5,896 bases of DNA from NCBI GenBank assembly GCA_009885515.1, contig VFKO01000397.1:1-5896 (forward strand). The letters run 5' to 3'. This stretch comes from Rhodobiaceae bacterium (GTDB lineage Bacteria; Pseudomonadota; Alphaproteobacteria; Micropepsales; Micropepsaceae). Below the pieces are notes generated by a model. That model saw only the letters and a list, made by a program, of their open reading frames with translations. It searched no databases and had not been told where the DNA came from. Position numbers and translations under genes: made by a program. Numbering within the stretch: the first letter of the stretch is position 1; every line of letters begins with the position of its first letter. Positions 4,978 through 5,896 of this stretch are shown here, piece after piece.

Positions 4978-5896
4978 ATGCCAAGTTCCGCCCACGCCGT
5001 GCCATCGGGCTCAGTACCGCTGACCAAGTACAGATCGGTGCGCGAACTCATCGAGACGACGCGGCCCGCGCTGCCGGTCTATGCTTTGTACCCGCAGGCC
5101 TTCAGCACAGTCGCCAAAGCCTTCATCGACGGCTTTCCAGGCGAAACCATGTACGCGGTGAAGGCCAATCACGCCTTGCCGGTTCTCGACCTCGTGCATG
5201 AAGCAGGCATTCGCCATTTCGACGTTGCCTCACTGAACGAAGTCCGATTGATCCGCGAGCGCTTTCCCAAGGCCCGCCAGAGCTTTATGGCGCCAGTGCG
5301 CATACGCGGGACGACCGGCGAGTCTTTCCGCCTGTACGGCGTGCGCGATTTTGCCCTGGACAGTCAGGATGAACTTGACACGGTATTGCGCGAAACAGGC
5401 GCAGACCACGACCGCTCGATTGCCAGCACTTTGACGCTGTATGTCAGGCTTCAGGTGCCGGCCGACGGCGCGCTGCTGGAATTGTCGAGTAAATTCGGGG
5501 TCAGTGTCAGCGAGGCCGCCCATCTGCTGAAAGCTATCGCGCACGCCGGCGCCATGCCTGCTTTGACCTTTCATGTCGGCTCGCAATGCCTGTTCCCGCG
5601 ATCCTACACGACCGCGCTCAAACGCTGCGGCGAAGTGTTGGCACAGGCGGGCGTCGAACTCGCAGCGCTTGATGTCGGCGGCGGGTTCCCCGGCTATTAT
5701 CTCAACGTCACCGTGCCGCCGCTCGATGAGTTTTTTTCGGCGATTCGCGAGGGCTGCACCGCCCTGCGCTTGCCCAAGACCTGTGCCATTTACTGCGAGC
5801 CCGGGCGCGCGCTGGTTGCCGACGGCGTCTCCGTGGTCACCCAGGTGTCCCTCAGACGCGATCACACGCTGTTCATCAACGACGGCATTTACGGCA
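4978..5896 (+). CDS. Fold-type III PLP-dependent decarboxylase (3' end outside window)
   Basis: 306 codons are visible before the window ends; usual members have about 380-420. The protein belongs to the ornithine/diaminopimelate/arginine decarboxylase superfamily: an alanine-racemase-like barrel binding pyridoxal phosphate. Landmarks are MYAVKAN (58-64) with K62 as the Schiff-base lysine, FDVASLNEV (81-89), FHVGSQC (198-204) with H199 stacking on the cofactor, the phosphate-binding DVGGGFP (232-238), and CEPGR (273-277) with E274 placed to bond the pyridine nitrogen. NDGIYG marks the last residues seen. The second-subunit Cys/Asp active-site segment, which helps set ornithine versus diaminopimelate, lies off the window, so substrate is open. 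An in-frame TAG at 4972-4974 fixes the start at or after 4978; the ribosome site is weak and the first 16 residues are poorly conserved-looking, so GTG at 4999 is an alternative. It begins 70 nt after the dehydrogenase stop. Confidence 0.9.
   Translation, partial: MPSSAHAVPSGSVPLTKYRSVRELIETTRPALPVYALYPQAFSTVAKAFIDGFPGETMYAVKANHALPVLDLVHEAGIRHFDVASLNEVRLIRERFPKARQSFMAPVRIRGTTGESFRLYGVRDFALDSQDELDTVLRETGADHDRSIASTLTLYVRLQVPADGALLELSSKFGVSVSEAAHLLKAIAHAGAMPALTFHVGSQCLFPRSYTTALKRCGEVLAQAGVELAALDVGGGFPGYYLNVTVPPLDEFFSAIREGCTALRLPKTCAIYCEPGRALVADGVSVVTQVSLRRDHTLFINDGIYG

Noticed and set aside
5731..5737. Run of seven T as a slippage or frameshift site in the decarboxylase
   Set aside because: The frame is intact on both sides with family motifs before and after; seven T alone is not enough to suggest programmed slippage.
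5230..5865. 211-residue minus-strand frame inside the decarboxylase
   Set aside because: Antisense shadow; the plus frame shows the PLP lysine, GGGFP and EPGR motifs in order.

Overview
The window is GC-rich and tightly packed, with proteobacterial gene style. It most resembles an alphaproteobacterium of the Hyphomicrobiales (Rhizobiales) type. This rests mainly on the soluble class III cyclase fused to a TolB/FlgO-like domain, an architecture abundant in that group, and on the mix of acyl-CoA enzymes and a toxin-antitoxin pair. The taxonomic guess is an inference from gene content; there is no marker gene here.

Layout. (1) 1-833, minus strand: N-terminal 277 codons of a class III adenylate/guanylate cyclase with a TolB-like second domain; its 3' end lies outside the window. 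(2) 834-983: divergent intergenic region with a 6-2-6 inverted repeat near the cyclase start, and a sigma70-like promoter whose -10 region is covered by a perfect 16-bp palindrome. (3) 984-1673, plus strand: a two-gene type II toxin-antitoxin operon, a Phd/YefM-type antitoxin followed 3 nt later by a VapC-type PIN-domain ribonuclease. (4) 1674-2049: a 376-bp non-coding leader with a phased direct repeat (two copies of CAGTT-N8-ATGTGACGG, 31 bp apart). (5) 2050-3660: FadD-like acyl-CoA synthetase. (6) 3661-3788: a gap almost filled by a long, nearly perfect inverted repeat (arms about 46 nt, 23-nt loop). (7) 3789-4907: acyl-CoA dehydrogenase. (8) 4978 to the right edge: N-terminal 306 codons of a fold-type III PLP-dependent decarboxylase (ornithine/diaminopimelate/arginine decarboxylase superfamily), running off the window.

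How the genes fit together. The synthetase and dehydrogenase are co-directional and make a coherent pair: an ATP-dependent ligase converts a carboxylic acid to its CoA thioester, and a flavoprotein introduces an alpha,beta double bond. The substrate cannot be read from the sequence. The PLP decarboxylase follows 70 nt later on the same strand and may be co-transcribed, but no direct metabolic link is evident. The toxin-antitoxin operon is a self-contained module between the cyclase and the catabolic genes.

I see no RNA genes, CRISPR arrays, transposases or phage genes. No wholly novel multi-gene system is evident. The less ordinary signals are the hairpin abutting a ribosome binding site, the phased direct repeat, the operator-like palindrome, the basic antitoxin tail, and an Asp where acyl-CoA dehydrogenases usually carry their catalytic Glu.
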